The position numbers were made by a program, and so were the translations under genes. The notes under the pieces were generated by a model. That model was not told the origin of the DNA. It worked only from the letters and a program-made list of their open reading frames with translations, and searched no databases. From Phycisphaerales bacterium (lineage in GTDB: Bacteria; Planctomycetota; Phycisphaerae; Phycisphaerales; UBA1924), in contig JAJDDJ010000009.1 of the NCBI GenBank assembly GCA_029260395.1, positions 62,001 to 126,000 of the forward strand: a DNA stretch of 64,000 nucleotides, written 5' to 3'. Positions 16,127-28,107 of the stretch are shown in pieces. Numbering within the stretch: position 1 is the stretch's first letter; each line of letters opens with the position of its first letter.

Positions 16127-17374
16127 ATGAGACGCACCCGTTTGAACTCGTGCTGGACGCTCTCGGTCCTGCTCACCGCCACCTGCTGGGCCAGCGACTC
16201 CGATCGTTCGGTCAGTTCAGTGCTGTGCACCTCCGCGGTGGCCTCGGGAATCGTCACCGTCGATGGCCGCCCGCTGCTGTGGAAGAACCGCGACACCAGC
16301 CGGCGCGACAACGAGATCGTCCACTTCGCGGCTACCGACGGGGCCTTCGCGTTCGTCGCCGTCTGCAACGCCGGGCAGACATCCGCCGTTTGGGGCGGGC
16401 TCAACGATCATGGCTTCGCCGTGATCAACACGCTCACCCCCGACCTCCGCAGCCTGGGCACCCGATCCGCCAAGGGCCTCGCCAACGGCTCGCTTATGAA
16501 ACGGGCGCTCGAGACCTGCGCCACTGTCGACGAGTTCGAGCAGTTGCTCCTGCGCACCAACGAGGCCGGTCGGCGCACCATTGCCACGTTCAGCGTCATC
16601 GATGCCCAAGGCGGAGCCGCCACCTTCGAGACGGGGCCCGGTGCGTTCGTCCGCTTTGATGCCGACAGCCGGGCGGCGGCCAGCACGCTCACCCGCGGGC
16701 TCAACATCCGCTCCAACTTCACCTACACCGCGCACGACCTCGCGCCGGAAACAGTAACAGCCCAGTCCGTGCGCGCCCTTGACGGCGTCGGCTCCAAACG
16801 CCGATACGACCGCGCAGCGGAGCTGTGCCTTCCCCTCGCGGCTGGCTCGACGCTCAACGTCAGTGCGTTGCTCGGGAGTGTTATCCGCGACCAGCAGCTC
16901 GACCCGGAGGAGACACCGCTGCTCAACACGCGGGACACGCTCAGCCGGCGGACGAGCGTGAGCGCGATGGTCTTTCATGGAGCCAAGCCCGGCGAGGATC
17001 CGCTTACTGCCACCATGTGGGTCGTGCTCGGCGAGCCGGCGTTGTCCGTCGCGGTTCCGGTCTGGGTTGCGGCCGGCGGCACGAGCAAGCTCGTAGATGG
17101 TCCTAAGACCAGCCCTATCTCGGATGCCGCCCAGCAGGTCCGCGGTGTTCTCTATGAGGACACCACAGAGGGACCCCGGCTCGACACAAGCAAGCGCGAT
17201 GCGCTGCAGGTGCGCACACTCGCTCTGGAGACCCGGATGCTGCGCTCGATCGAGAGCAACCTGGAACGGTGGCGAACCAAAGGTGTGGAGCCCACGGAAA
17301 TGCGCGCCGCCCACGATTCAGCGTGCGGCGCGGTACTCGATCTGCTCACCGCGTGGCTCGACGAGCAGCCCTAG
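16127..17374 (+). CDS. Secreted C45-like (acyltransferase/Ntn-hydrolase) protein
   Basis: 415 residues from the ATG at 16127; a GTG six bases earlier is the other choice. A signal peptide covers about 1-24 (RTRLNSCWTLSVLLTATCWA). Soon after is 'VLCTSAVASGIVTVDGRPLLWKNRDT', the pattern of penicillin-acylase-like N-terminal nucleophile enzymes: the Cys becomes the nucleophile after self-cleavage, and 'LWKNRD' supplies the Asn/Arg pair. Then 'VWGGLNDHGFAVINTL' and 'TIATFSVIDAQGGAATFETG' follow, typical of family C45. It likely hydrolyses or transfers an acyl or peptide group outside the cytoplasm. Substrate unknown. It converges on the next gene with six bases between stops. Confidence 0.75.
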   Translation: MRRTRLNSCWTLSVLLTATCWASDSDRSVSSVLCTSAVASGIVTVDGRPLLWKNRDTSRRDNEIVHFAATDGAFAFVAVCNAGQTSAVWGGLNDHGFAVINTLTPDLRSLGTRSAKGLANGSLMKRALETCATVDEFEQLLLRTNEAGRRTIATFSVIDAQGGAATFETGPGAFVRFDADSRAAASTLTRGLNIRSNFTYTAHDLAPETVTAQSVRALDGVGSKRRYDRAAELCLPLAAGSTLNVSALLGSVIRDQQLDPEETPLLNTRDTLSRRTSVSAMVFHGAKPGEDPLTATMWVVLGEPALSVAVPVWVAAGGTSKLVDGPKTSPISDAAQQVRGVLYEDTTEGPRLDTSKRDALQVRTLALETRMLRSIESNLERWRTKGVEPTEMRAAHDSACGAVLDLLTAWLDEQP

Positions 17375-17380
17375 CCCGGC

Positions 17381-18379
17381 TTATCCCTCCAACAGTTGGG
17401 CCTCTCGTTCGACGGAAAGACCGGCCTTGAGCTCGGGACTGCCTCGGTCTTGGTCCCACGCGAGCGTGTCGCGAGCGGTTGCCTCCAGGCTGCGGAGGGT
17501 GAGTCCCGCGTTGCGGGCCCGCTGGCTGTCGACCCTTGCGATGCTCGCGTCCTCCCCGCCCGGATACACCGGTAGGTCGGACCAAGGCGACACGCCGTGA
17601 TCCGCGAGCCAGCGGTCGTCGCGTACTTCTAACTCAGCACAGTCCGCGCCGATACCCCGAGTGACGGCCTTGAGAAAGGAGCCAAACGTCGCGGACGCTG
17701 CAGGCCCGGCTGCGTTGTACGTGCCTTCGATCCCGCCTTGTGCGCACAACAACAGAAACCCCGCCAGATCGCGCGCATCAATCCACTGCGCCGGGGCATC
17801 GAGACGGGGCACCAGCACTCGCCCGCCGCGTGACAGTCGGCGCGGCCAATAGGTAAACCGGTCCGTCTGGTCGCCCGGTCCGATGATCAGACTGGGCCGC
17901 ACGATCGTGTGACGGCCAACCAGATTCTTGCGGATGACCCCTTCGCAGAGCCCTTTGAGCCCGCCGTACGCACCGCCCGCCATGCTCTCGGTCGTAGGGT
18001 CGGCGAGCACAGCGACCGGCGAACCCTCGTTGTGCGCTCCGTGAGGGTCGGATTGATAGACAGACACCGTCGAGACGAACACATACCGCGCGCACGCCTG
18101 GGCGAGAAGGTCTGTGCTCGCCCGGACCACTCGGGGCACGTACCCGCACATGTCGACGACCGCGTCCCACCGCTCGCCTTGGCCGACGAGTTCGGCCAGC
18201 CGCGCGAGCCCGTCACCTTGCTCAGGGTCGCGGTCGCCGAGCACCGACCGAACGCCTTCCGGCAAGCCGTAGGCGTGCGCACCGCGGTGCAGGAGCGTGA
18301 CCTCCGTGCCACGGCTGACGGCCAGTTCGGCTAGGTGCCGCCCGCAGAACCGCGTTCCGCCGAGCACGAGGATTCGCAT
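17381..18379 (-). CDS. NAD-dependent epimerase/dehydratase-like (extended SDR)
   Basis: 332 residues from the ATG at 18379 ([16 protein letters not shown]). It has the extended-SDR cofactor loop GGTRFCG and '[17 protein letters not shown]', then '[13 protein letters not shown]', a Ser in 'STVSVY', and '[12 protein letters not shown]' for the Tyr-xxx-Lys position, with Tyr and Lys spaced four apart. Later '[26 protein letters not shown]' and '[17 protein letters not shown]' fit the substrate part. Many proteins of this type in bacteria are annotated as sugar epimerases or reductases without known substrate. Transcribed away from the aldolase gene. Confidence 0.8.
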   Translation of the reverse strand: MRILVLGGTRFCGRHLAELAVSRGTEVTLLHRGAHAYGLPEGVRSVLGDRDPEQGDGLARLAELVGQGERWDAVVDMCGYVPRVVRASTDLLAQACARYVFVSTVSVYQSDPHGAHNEGSPVAVLADPTTESMAGGAYGGLKGLCEGVIRKNLVGRHTIVRPSLIIGPGDQTDRFTYWPRRLSRGGRVLVPRLDAPAQWIDARDLAGFLLLCAQGGIEGTYNAAGPAASATFGSFLKAVTRGIGADCAELEVRDDRWLADHGVSPWSDLPVYPGGEDASIARVDSQRARNAGLTLRSLEATARDTLAWDQDRGSPELKAGLSVEREAQLLEG

Positions 18380-18501
18380 GGCCGGTCTTACCCCGACGGG
18401 CCAGACGGGCTGCACAACCGGTCGCGCTAGCGACGACCTATCATCCTCTCCCACGGGCAGGTTCGCCCCGTTTCACCCGTTTTCTGCCGCAGGAGCTCAC
18501 C

Positions 18502-19602
18502 ATGACCGCGCTGACCACCAACACCCGCGAAATCCTCGGCAAAGATGCCGCAGGCCTCCTCGACTACACCTCCAAGACCGTCAGCAAGGCCGACCTCCAC
18601 CTGCCCGGACCGGACTTTGTCGACCGTGTCTTTGCGCACACGGACCGCAGCCCAAACGTGCTCCGCAACATGCAGCACATCATGAACACCGGCAGGCTCG
18701 CGGGCACGGGCTATGTGTCCATCCTGCCCGTCGATCAGGGCATCGAGCATTCCGCCGGCGCTTCGTTCGCGCCCAACCCCCAGTACTTCGATCCAGAGAA
18801 CATCGTCAAGCTCGCTATCGAGGGCGGCTGCAACGCGGTCGCCTCCACGTTCGGCGTGCTCGGCTCGGTCGCTCGCAAGTACGCCCACAAGATCCCCTTC
18901 CTCGTCAAGTTCAACCACAACGAGCTGATGACCTACCCCAACACCTTCAACCAGATCCCCTTCGGCTCCATCCGTCAGTGCTACGACATGGGCGCGGTCG
19001 CGGTTGGTGCCACCATCTACTTCGGTTCCGATGAATCCGATCAGCAGATCCAGTACGTCAGCGACATGTTCGCCGAGGCCCACTCCTACGGCCTCGTCAC
19101 CGTGCTCTGGTGCTACCTCCGCAACAACGCCTTCAAGGTAAACGGCGTCGACTACCACTCCTCCGCCGACCTCACCGGCCAGGCCAACCACCTCGGTGCC
19201 ACCATCCAGGCCGACATCGTCAAGCAGAAGCTCCCCACCAACAACGGCGGCTTCAAAGCCCTCAACACCGGCGACTCCTCCTACGGCAAGTTCCGCAAGG
19301 AGGTCTACACCGAGCTCGCGGGCTGCGACGAGAACGGCGGCGGCGGCCACCCCATCGACCTCTGCCGATACCAGCTCATCAACCAGTTCATGGGACGCGT
19401 GCCGCTCATCAACTCGGGCGGCGAGTCCAAGGGCGCTTCCGACATGGCAGACGCGGTGCACACCGCCGTCATCAACAAGCGCGCCGGCGGCATGGGCCTC
19501 ATCTCGGGCCGCAAGGCGTTTCAGCGCCCCATGAACGAGGGCGCCGCCCTGCTCAACGCCATCCAGGACGTGTATCTGGATGATTCGGTAACCATCGCGT
19601 GA
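18502..19602 (+). CDS. fbaB: Class I fructose-bisphosphate aldolase (FbaB/DhnA type)
   Basis: 366 residues. '[45 protein letters not shown]' is the family opening, then '[16 protein letters not shown]', '[18 protein letters not shown]' and '[17 protein letters not shown]'; the Lys in ADIVKQKLP lies in the Schiff-base region of this family, but I cannot assign the exact residue from sequence. It cleaves fructose 1,6-bisphosphate to glyceraldehyde-3-phosphate and dihydroxyacetone-phosphate in glycolysis. The gene has a clear CAGGAG ribosome site and is followed by a strong terminator hairpin, so it is probably a single-gene unit with high expression. Confidence 0.93.
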   Translation: MTALTTNTREILGKDAAGLLDYTSKTVSKADLHLPGPDFVDRVFAHTDRSPNVLRNMQHIMNTGRLAGTGYVSILPVDQGIEHSAGASFAPNPQYFDPENIVKLAIEGGCNAVASTFGVLGSVARKYAHKIPFLVKFNHNELMTYPNTFNQIPFGSIRQCYDMGAVAVGATIYFGSDESDQQIQYVSDMFAEAHSYGLVTVLWCYLRNNAFKVNGVDYHSSADLTGQANHLGATIQADIVKQKLPTNNGGFKALNTGDSSYGKFRKEVYTELAGCDENGGGGHPIDLCRYQLINQFMGRVPLINSGGESKGASDMADAVHTAVINKRAGGMGLISGRKAFQRPMNEGAALLNAIQDVYLDDSVTIA

Positions 19603-19630
19603 TGAGCATCTGACATCCCAGGCAATCCCC

Positions 19631-19659
19631 AAACCCCGGCTGATCGCCAGGGTTTTTTT
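19631..19659 (+). terminator. Rho-independent terminator after the aldolase gene
   Basis: AAACCC (19631-19636) pairs with GGGTTT (19650-19655), with GGC/GCC inside and a five-base loop TGATC; a C-A mismatch breaks the stem once. The hairpin runs into seven T (19653-19659). It starts 28 bases after the aldolase stop. Confidence 0.85.
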
Positions 19660-19695
19660 GTACCATCACTGGTGATTCACTCGCAGGAGCCCCAC

Positions 19696-20598
19696 ATGAC
19701 GCGCCGGTCAGCCACCGCCATCGCCCTCTGCCTCGCAGCCACAGCCCACGCCGACGACTACTACCTTTACTTCCTCGGCGGGCAGTCCAACATGGACGGC
19801 TACGGCCAGGTGAGCGAACTCCCCGACGACCTCACCGGTGAAGTCGACGGCGCCCGCATCTTCCTCGGCCAGATCACCCCGGACGCCCAGCCCGTCAATG
19901 GTTTAGGAGTCTGGGCCCCGCTCACCCCCGGCTTCGGCGGTGGTGCGCGCACCGATGGAACCGCGGTCACACTCGGTGATCGCTTCGGACCCGAACTCAC
20001 GTTCGCACGAAGGCTCCGCGAACTGCGGCCCAACGAGAAGATCGCCATCATCAAGTACGCCAAGGGTGGCTCGAGCCTCGACGTCCGCCAATCGGGCTGG
20101 GGCACCTGGGACCCGCACGATGCGCGCGCCGATGGCATCAACCAGTACGACCACGCTCTTGCTGCCATCGATACCGCCACCAAGGTCACCGACATCGATG
20201 GCGACGGCACACCCGACACGCTCATCCCTGCGGGCATCGTCTGGATGCAGGGCGAGACCGACGCCACCACCGAAGCAACCGCGAGCGACTACCGCGACAA
20301 CCTCGCCGAGATGGCCGAGCTGCTCCGCGCAGCACTCCGCAAGGACGACCTTCCCTTCATCATCGGCCGCATTAGCGATTCGCACTCAGGCAATCCCGAC
20401 GGCCCGCCCGTCTGGGAGTTCGGCGAGATCGTGCGCGCCGCCCAGCAGCAAGTCGCCGAGAGCGACCCGCACGCGGCCATCGTCACTGCCACCGACGACT
20501 ACGGCTACTCCGATCGAGCGCACTACGACACCAATGGCTACATAGATTTGGGCCGGGCCTTCGCAGAAGCGGCCAACGCGCTCCGTACCGATGGTTAA
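19696..20598 (+). CDS. Secreted carbohydrate esterase, SGNH/SASA-type
   Basis: 300 residues from the ATG at 19696, after CAGGAG; a frame to 19672 is upstream shadow. A signal peptide covers about 1-20 (RSATAIALCLAATAHA). Block I is 'FLGGQSNMDGYGQ' with Ser nucleophile, then 'IIKYAKGGSSLDVRQSGWG', 'IPAGIVWMQGETDATTE' (block III Gly-x-Asn/Asp region as GE-T-D) and the closing 'SDRAHYDTNGYIDLG' with the catalytic His. This is the layout of sialate O-acetylesterase-like (SASA) or acetyl-xylan esterase family 6. It probably removes acetyl groups from a polysaccharide outside the cell. It does not carry the GDIADDFG module of the island genes. Confidence 0.8.
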   Translation: MTRRSATAIALCLAATAHADDYYLYFLGGQSNMDGYGQVSELPDDLTGEVDGARIFLGQITPDAQPVNGLGVWAPLTPGFGGGARTDGTAVTLGDRFGPELTFARRLRELRPNEKIAIIKYAKGGSSLDVRQSGWGTWDPHDARADGINQYDHALAAIDTATKVTDIDGDGTPDTLIPAGIVWMQGETDATTEATASDYRDNLAEMAELLRAALRKDDLPFIIGRISDSHSGNPDGPPVWEFGEIVRAAQQQVAESDPHAAIVTATDDYGYSDRAHYDTNGYIDLGRAFAEAANALRTDG

Positions 20599-20620
20599 GC
20601 TGCGAGTTCTGCGCGAACGT

Positions 20621-22984
<2,364 letters not shown>

Positions 22985-23041
22985 TCGGGCAGTCTACCCG
23001 ACATGCCAGCCCACCACGCTCAGCCCATTACGTCCAGGCGC

Positions 23042-23875
23042 TCATGCCGCGCACAGCGCAATCAGTTTCTGGCTCGGCATCTCGACCGCCGACACCCGCT
23101 CCTCGCAGAACGCAAGCACCGCACGCTCGATGTCCACCATCATGCCGAGTATGAACTCCCGCGCCTGCGGATCGCCCGCAGCCTTCAAGAGCTGCTGGTA
23201 CCGGCCGCGCACCCGGTTGAAGTGCTGCCGCGCCCCGCTGTCTGTTCCGTCGATCCCCATCGGGTCGTTCGTGAACACGCACATCGGCCGCATCGCCACG
23301 ATCTTCAATCCAGCCGCAGCCAGCCGCTGCTCCCACTCGTACCGGCTGCGCACCAGCATCCACTCCGTTCGCATCCCGATCCGCGGCAGGTAGTCCGTCA
23401 GCAGCACCCTGCCGCCCTCGGCCAAGTGCGATCGCAGGTTCATCAGCGCCCGATCAAACTTGTCCGGCTCTGGCACATGGAACAGCACGTTGGCGATGTT
23501 GATTAAGTCAAACTGCTCGCCCAAGCCCCAGCTCTCACTGGTCACATCACCCACCTCGAACCCCACGCCCGGCGAGCCCGCCAGCTCAGATGTTTTTAGC
23601 AGCTCTACGGAAGCGCGCGCAAAGTCGACCCCCACCAAACGATCCGGTCCGTACGTCTCGTGCAAGAATCGGCACCACCGCCCCGAGCCGCACCCAACAT
23701 CCATCACACGCCTGGGCGAACCAAGACCCACATCGCTCACAAGCGCGCGGTAGATCGGCTCAGCCACTGCTCGCTCCACCGGGTCCGCGTACGACATCGC
23801 CACATCGCTGGTCCCATCCGTTTGCGACCACTCGCTCTCGTAGTGCGTCCGTATGTCGTCCTGTGTCATGGGCAT
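23042..23875 (-). CDS. Class I SAM-dependent methyltransferase
   Basis: 277 residues from the ATG at 23875, which has AAGGAG ten bases upstream; the frame to 23932 has no ribosome site. The SAM loop is 'VMDVGCGSGRWCRFLHETY', followed by 'LVGVDFARASVELL', 'FEVGDVTS' and 'FDLINIANVLFHVPEPDKFDRALMNLRSHLAEGGRVLLTDYLP'. These are motifs I, post I, II and III of the class I fold. The C-terminal helices ('FNRVRGRYQQLLKAAGDP') are not diagnostic. The substrate cannot be told; a lipid or small molecule is more likely than DNA. It faces the antiporter gene with 110 bases between the starts. Confidence 0.85.
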   Translation of the reverse strand: MPMTQDDIRTHYESEWSQTDGTSDVAMSYADPVERAVAEPIYRALVSDVGLGSPRRVMDVGCGSGRWCRFLHETYGPDRLVGVDFARASVELLKTSELAGSPGVGFEVGDVTSESWGLGEQFDLINIANVLFHVPEPDKFDRALMNLRSHLAEGGRVLLTDYLPRIGMRTEWMLVRSRYEWEQRLAAAGLKIVAMRPMCVFTNDPMGIDGTDSGARQHFNRVRGRYQQLLKAAGDPQAREFILGMMVDIERAVLAFCEERVSAVEMPSQKLIALCAA

Positions 23876-23985
23876 GGTCGGCAGTCTCCTTGTATCCACT
23901 TCCCATCGGCGGTCGCTGTCCTCTCGCCGCACTCCGCAACTTCTGCGCTCGACCGCGCACGCCTTGAGCTATCCTCTGTGCACCC

Positions 23986-25725
23986 ATGCTCACCATGCTT
24001 GCTGCCGCTAGCTCCGACTCGTCCGCCATGCAGGACCTCGCGATCGTCCTCGCGGTCGCGGGCCTCGCGGTGCTCGCGATGGGACGCTTCGGCGTGGCCG
24101 CCATTCCCGCGTTTCTGATCGCTGGCGCCGTCTCAGGCCCCTACGCGCTGGGCCTCATCCAATCGCCCGAGACTCTCGCCACCATCAGCGAGCTCGCGAT
24201 CATCCTGCTGCTCTTCGGGATCGGGCTCCATCTCGATCTCGCCGAGATCAGGCACGGCTCGTCTTGGATGTTCGCCGCCGCCGCCCTCTCAGTAGGCCTG
24301 TGCATCGCCATCCTCTGGCCGCTGGCCATGCTCTGGGGCCTCGGCTGGGCCGCCGCCCTCGCTGTCGCCGCCGCCATGAGTCTCTCCAGCACCGCGCTTG
24401 TCACACGCCGGCTCATGAAACAGCGAGCCCTGCGCCTGCCCGCAGGCCGCCTCTCGGTCATTGTGCTCATCGCTCAAGACCTCGCTGTCCCATTCTTGCT
24501 CGTGCTCATCCCGCTGCTGGGCCGGTCGCAGGGCCTCGCCGAACCCGCCGGCGAAGCCGTCGCCGCCGAGCCTCTCACCTTCACGAGCATGCTCCTCGCC
24601 GCCGCGCTCAGCCTCGGCGGGCTTGCGCTGCTCGCCGTCGTCGGGCGCTGGCTGCTCCCGCGCGTGCTTCGCCAGGCCGCGGCCATCGGCAGCGACGAGG
24701 TCCTGCTCACGCTCGGACTCGCCTCGGCCATCGGCTTTGCGCTCATCACCCAACTGCTCGGGTTCAGCTACGAACTCGGCGCGTTCCTCGCGGGCCTGCT
24801 CCTGGGCTCAACACCCTTCAAGCTCCAACTCGGCGCGCTGCTCTCGCCCGCCCGCGACTTCTTTCTCGCCGTCTTCTTCACCACCCTCGGCATGGCCATC
24901 AACCCCGCGGTGCTCACCGACGCTTGGCTCGCCGTGCTTGTCGCCAGTATTGTGCTCGCCGTCGCCAAGGCCGCCACCATCGCGTTCTCATCATGGGCCG
25001 CGGGCGCCACCGGCCCCGTCGCCTCCACCACCGGCCTGACCGTCGCCCAAGCCGGCGAGTTCAGCCTCGTGCTGCTCAAGGCCGCTGCCGCAGCCCTGCT
25101 GCTCACGCAGGACCAGTACTCGGTAGCGGTCGCGGTGGTCGTTATCTCGCTGATCATCGCGCCGCTGCCGATTCTCGCGACCACCCACCTCGAACACCTC
25201 GCCTCGCGCCTGCCGCGCGCGCCGTGGCTCGCCAAGCCCAAGGCCTCGGCCGCCGCCGCCCATTCCGAAGAAAGCTCGAGCCGCCGCATCATCATCGCCG
25301 GCTTCGGTCCCGTCGGCCAGGTCGCCGCCGAAGCGCTCGAAGGCCTCGACGTCCGCATCACCGTCATCGAGCTCAACCCTCAGACCGTGCACACGCACAG
25401 CGCGCTGGGCCGCCACGTCGTCTTCGGCGATGTCGCCCGCCAGGAAGTCCTCGAAGCCGCCGGCGTTACCGAGGCCAGCGCCATCATCATCACGATCCCA
25501 GATGAGCGCGCCGTCATGGCCGCGTGCCAGGCCGCCAAAGCCATGAACCCTTCGATCCGTGTGATCGCCCGCTTCCCGTTCCTCGGTAAAGGCCTGCTCG
25601 CCAAAACCCTCGGCGCCGATGAGATCGTCGTCGATGAAGTCGCCACCGCCACCGCCATGCAAAAACTCGTCGCGGCTTACCTCAAGCTGCCCGCCGTCGA
25701 ACCGCCGCACGAGCCCCGCGACTGA
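23986..25725 (+). CDS. CPA2-family cation:proton antiporter with TrkA-N domain (KefB-like)
   Basis: 579 residues. Twelve or so membrane helices fill residues 1-400: 'IVLAVAGLAVLAMGRFGVAAIPAFLIAGAVSGP', 'AIILLLFGIGLHLDLAEI', 'AAAMSLSSTALVTRRLM' and 'ELGAFLAGLLLGSTPFKLQLGALLSPARDFFLAVFFTTLGM' match the CPA2 pattern, and the 'AQDLAVPFLL' Asp is the expected ion site. After a Pro/Lys linker there is 'IIIAGFGPVGQVAAEALEGLDVRITVIELN', a TrkA-N/RCK Rossmann domain binding NAD(H). Such proteins exchange K+ or Na+ for H+ and are gated by the nucleotide-binding domain. No TrkA-C is visible at the end. Confidence 0.9.
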   Translation: MLTMLAAASSDSSAMQDLAIVLAVAGLAVLAMGRFGVAAIPAFLIAGAVSGPYALGLIQSPETLATISELAIILLLFGIGLHLDLAEIRHGSSWMFAAAALSVGLCIAILWPLAMLWGLGWAAALAVAAAMSLSSTALVTRRLMKQRALRLPAGRLSVIVLIAQDLAVPFLLVLIPLLGRSQGLAEPAGEAVAAEPLTFTSMLLAAALSLGGLALLAVVGRWLLPRVLRQAAAIGSDEVLLTLGLASAIGFALITQLLGFSYELGAFLAGLLLGSTPFKLQLGALLSPARDFFLAVFFTTLGMAINPAVLTDAWLAVLVASIVLAVAKAATIAFSSWAAGATGPVASTTGLTVAQAGEFSLVLLKAAAAALLLTQDQYSVAVAVVVISLIIAPLPILATTHLEHLASRLPRAPWLAKPKASAAAAHSEESSSRRIIIAGFGPVGQVAAEALEGLDVRITVIELNPQTVHTHSALGRHVVFGDVARQEVLEAAGVTEASAIIITIPDERAVMAACQAAKAMNPSIRVIARFPFLGKGLLAKTLGADEIVVDEVATATAMQKLVAAYLKLPAVEPPHEPRD

Positions 25726-25938
25726 AAGAGAACGCAGAGGCGCAGAGCCAAGACGCGGAGAGAGCGGAGTCAATCTGGACGAGCCGCGACTGCCAGGGAG
25801 CGGGTTGGGCGAGCTTCACCACAGCGACACCCTCCTTCGAGCCCAGGGCGGAAGCCCTGGATCTCTCCAAGAAGCTGCACCACAGAGGCACAGAGAAGAT
25901 GTGGTGGAGAGGGCTTCTCAAACTGGTAAGCTGAACTC
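25726..25938. repeat. Intergenic stretch with dispersed 'cgcagaggcgcagag' words
   Basis: The 213 bases between the antiporter and the next gene hold repetitive, purine-rich words: AACGCAGAGGCGCAGAG at about 25731, CGCGGAGAGAGCGGAG just after, and CACCACAGAGGCACAGAG near 25878. Related inverted words occur near 26850 (CTCCGCGCCTCTGCGTTGAA) and 8626. Such words are common filler in planctomycete intergenic DNA. No gene or strong hairpin with a T-run was seen. Confidence 0.45.
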
Positions 25939-26718
25939 ATGCGATGCGCTGCGCACATCGGCCGGGTGGTGCTGATCTACCTGCTGCTCGGGTTTGTTGC
26001 CACGTGGGCCGTCGCGTGGGGGCTGGCGCTGCTGCCCGCCGGGCTTCACAGCGATGTAGCCCGGCACAGTCGCATAGACGGTCGTGGCGTCGAGAATGGC
26101 ATTGACGCAGACACCATGACAGGCGTTGGGAGCATTCGTAACAGTTACGACACGTGGAGTCAGTTCGAAGGTGTTCTAAGAGATCAGGACAGTGCATTTA
26201 TGCAATCCCTTGTGCCGAGCTTCACGAGCACGCCGGGATGGAACCTCAGTCTCGCACTTGATGCGACACGATACCGGAACTGGGGGAGAGCGCAGCGAGC
26301 GATAGCAGAGGGTCCGGATTCGGAATGGGCAAGCGGGGTCGACGATGCACGCGGACTTCCGTTCGTAGCGCTGTGGTGTTCATGGCCAAGGACTCCCGGC
26401 ACGGCTCACCGGCAGAACGTTACAGGGAGCGGCCTTGTGGGCGGGATCAAGTTGTCCAGTGCGCCGCGGACAATGGGCTACATGGGGCTGCGCGCCCTGC
26501 CCTACATGCCGATCTGGTCGGGGCTGGCGTTGAACACAGCGTTCTACGCGCTGCTGTTCTTCGCGGTTGTGCGCATCGGTCGTGCGTTCAAGCGCAGCAG
26601 ACGGTTCGGGCGCGGCCTGTGCCCGAAGTGCAAGTACGACCGGGTGTTCGATTACCAGCTGCCCTGCCCCGAGTGCGGGCATCAAGGGAAGGTGCGACCA
26701 GCGGGTGCTGTTGCCTGA
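25939..26718 (+). CDS. Membrane protein with C-terminal zinc ribbon
   Basis: 259 residues. One membrane helix at about 8-32 (VVLIYLLLGFVATWAVAWGLALL), a 150-residue polar region with no motif I know, a second helix at about 196-215 (SGLALNTAFYALLFFAVVRIG), then a basic patch and a zinc ribbon 'LCPKCKYDRVFDYQLPCPECGHQGKV' with four Cys in CxxC pairs. Membrane proteins ending in this ribbon are frequent and uncharacterised in this phylum; the one at 39411-40316 in this window has the same ending style. The middle of the gene is less GC-rich than the ends. Confidence 0.7.
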   Translation: MRCAAHIGRVVLIYLLLGFVATWAVAWGLALLPAGLHSDVARHSRIDGRGVENGIDADTMTGVGSIRNSYDTWSQFEGVLRDQDSAFMQSLVPSFTSTPGWNLSLALDATRYRNWGRAQRAIAEGPDSEWASGVDDARGLPFVALWCSWPRTPGTAHRQNVTGSGLVGGIKLSSAPRTMGYMGLRALPYMPIWSGLALNTAFYALLFFAVVRIGRAFKRSRRFGRGLCPKCKYDRVFDYQLPCPECGHQGKVRPAGAVA

Positions 26719-26726
26719 GCCCGTGC

Positions 26727-26798
26727 CACTGACCCGCTCAGTGGGTCAGTGCCGCATCCACCCGTCATAGCAACACTGACCTGTTGCACAGGTCAGTG
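26727..26798. repeat. Two related hairpins after the zinc-ribbon gene
   Basis: The first hairpin has nine-base arms CACTGACCC (26727-26735) and GGGTCAGTG (26743-26751). The second has eleven-base arms CACTGACCTGT (26774-26784) and ACAGGTCAGTG (26788-26798) with a three-base loop. Both share the CACTGACC word, so they are copies of one intergenic repeat. They begin nine bases after the stop at 26718 and may end transcription, but there is no T-run. Confidence 0.6.
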
Positions 26799-26881
26799 GC
26801 ACCGGGCGGCTCTGTTCTTCCCATTGCCCATTGCCCTCTTCTCCGCGCCTCTGCGTTGAACTCTCCGGCTCCGGCAGACCG

Positions 26882-27895
26882 CTAGAAATCAAACCCAACA
26901 CCCGCGTACAGCCGCAGATCGCTCTCATCAATCCCCGGGTCCACATCGCTCTGGTACTCGTGCAGCAAGCCCGCGTTCAGATCAAGCCCCTTCTTCACAT
27001 CCAGCGCGTACTTCCAGCCCAGCGTCGTCACGGTGCGGAACTCGCCCAGCTCCGACAAGTCCGGGTAGTACCGGAAAGTCGACTCCAACCCCTGCCGATC
27101 GTTCAGCTCCCACTCGAAGTCGTAGCCGAACAAACCCTCGGGGATGAACTCGTCGCGGTCCGAACCGAACTCTCGCGTGAACCCACCACCAGCACGCAGG
27201 ATAAGTTCCATGTTCTCGCGGTCGATCGCCCGGTAGCCGAGGCCGGCGCTCAGGCCCACGCGGTGGTCCCAGCTCTCGAACTTGTCCCACTCGTACCGCC
27301 CGTTCACAAACCACAGCCACCGCGTATCGGGGATGTCCCGGTCGTAGTTGCCCTCGGCCATGAACCGGTCCTCCGAGGTCTCGCCGTTGTCGGTCTGCCG
27401 GTAGTACGCGGCCTTGAACACAAGCTTGTCGATCTCGCGCTTGCGCGTGGCCCGGTACATGCCGCGGAAGTCGCTCGATTCCGTATTGCCCTCGTTCAGC
27501 GAGAACGAGGCCTCGATCCGCTGCTTCCACTCGGGCTTGGGCTCGGGCTTTGGTTCCGGCTCGGGCTCCGGATCCGGGGTTGGCCCCGGGGTTGGCTGAG
27601 GTGTCGGCGGCACAGGCGCGGCCTCGGCTCCACCCACGGGCACCATCGCTCCTGTGCCCTGCTGGCCGGGCTGGCTCGGCAGGCTCACCGAGCCGTCTTC
27701 ACCAACCGCGATGCCCTCGGGCAGCGCGACGCCCATCGCCTGCAGCGCCGCGAGCAGTTCAGCCGCCGTCGCCGCCTGTGCGGGCGGGTCGCCAAGGGGC
27801 TGGTCCTGCGCCGTCGCAGCGGGCGCGAGCGCCAGCCCCACCCCAACCGCTACCCCAAGCCCAACACGCCACAACATCAACGGTGCTTCTCTCAT
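26882..27895 (-). CDS. Outer-membrane beta-barrel protein, DUF481-like
   Basis: 337 residues from the ATG at 27895; the open frame to 28117 is upstream shadow. Signal peptide about 1-30, ending in 'LALAPAATAQ'. Then a Pro/Ala-rich linker that includes a charged 'PDPEPEPEPKPEPKPE' stretch. The rest is beta-barrel-like: 'IEASFSLNEGNTESSDFRGMYRATRK', 'KAAYYRQTDNG', 'FVNGRYEWDKFESWDHRVGLSAGLGYR', down to 'LRLYAGVGFDF', an aromatic C-terminus. This repeated-strand pattern is DUF481 (salt-induced YdiY-like) outer-membrane protein. The gene faces the LacI gene with a 212-base gap. Confidence 0.8.
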   Translation of the reverse strand: MREAPLMLWRVGLGVAVGVGLALAPAATAQDQPLGDPPAQAATAAELLAALQAMGVALPEGIAVGEDGSVSLPSQPGQQGTGAMVPVGGAEAAPVPPTPQPTPGPTPDPEPEPEPKPEPKPEWKQRIEASFSLNEGNTESSDFRGMYRATRKREIDKLVFKAAYYRQTDNGETSEDRFMAEGNYDRDIPDTRWLWFVNGRYEWDKFESWDHRVGLSAGLGYRAIDRENMELILRAGGGFTREFGSDRDEFIPEGLFGYDFEWELNDRQGLESTFRYYPDLSELGEFRTVTTLGWKYALDVKKGLDLNAGLLHEYQSDVDPGIDESDLRLYAGVGFDF

Positions 27896-27961
27896 GGGCC
27901 GATGGTTAGGGCCGACCGCGCGCCGGTCCACCCTCTCGCTCCACAAGGACCGATCGACCGG

Positions 27962-27973
27962 TTCTGCTATACT
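27962..27973 (+). promoter_or_regulatory. Extended -10 element upstream of the LacI-type gene
   Basis: TGCTATACT (27965-27973) is an extended -10 (TGn then TATACT). No good -35 is visible 17 bases upstream, as is common for extended -10 promoters. It lies about 135 bases before the LacI ATG, so the leader would be long. Confidence 0.45.
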
Positions 27974-28107
27974 CTGCACTCCGCAAAGGGCCGCCTCATT
28001 CGCGTGCCGTGCGCGCTCAAACCCCGCTGCACGTCCCTGCAGCCAAACGCTTTGCACCCCCCCCAGCCCGGCCATCGAGCCGAGCCCACCAGGAGTTTGC
28101 ACCACTG

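Noticed and set aside
18427..19632. A 401-residue minus-strand open frame opposite the aldolase
   Set aside because: Shadow frame; aldolase motifs and a terminator support the plus strand.
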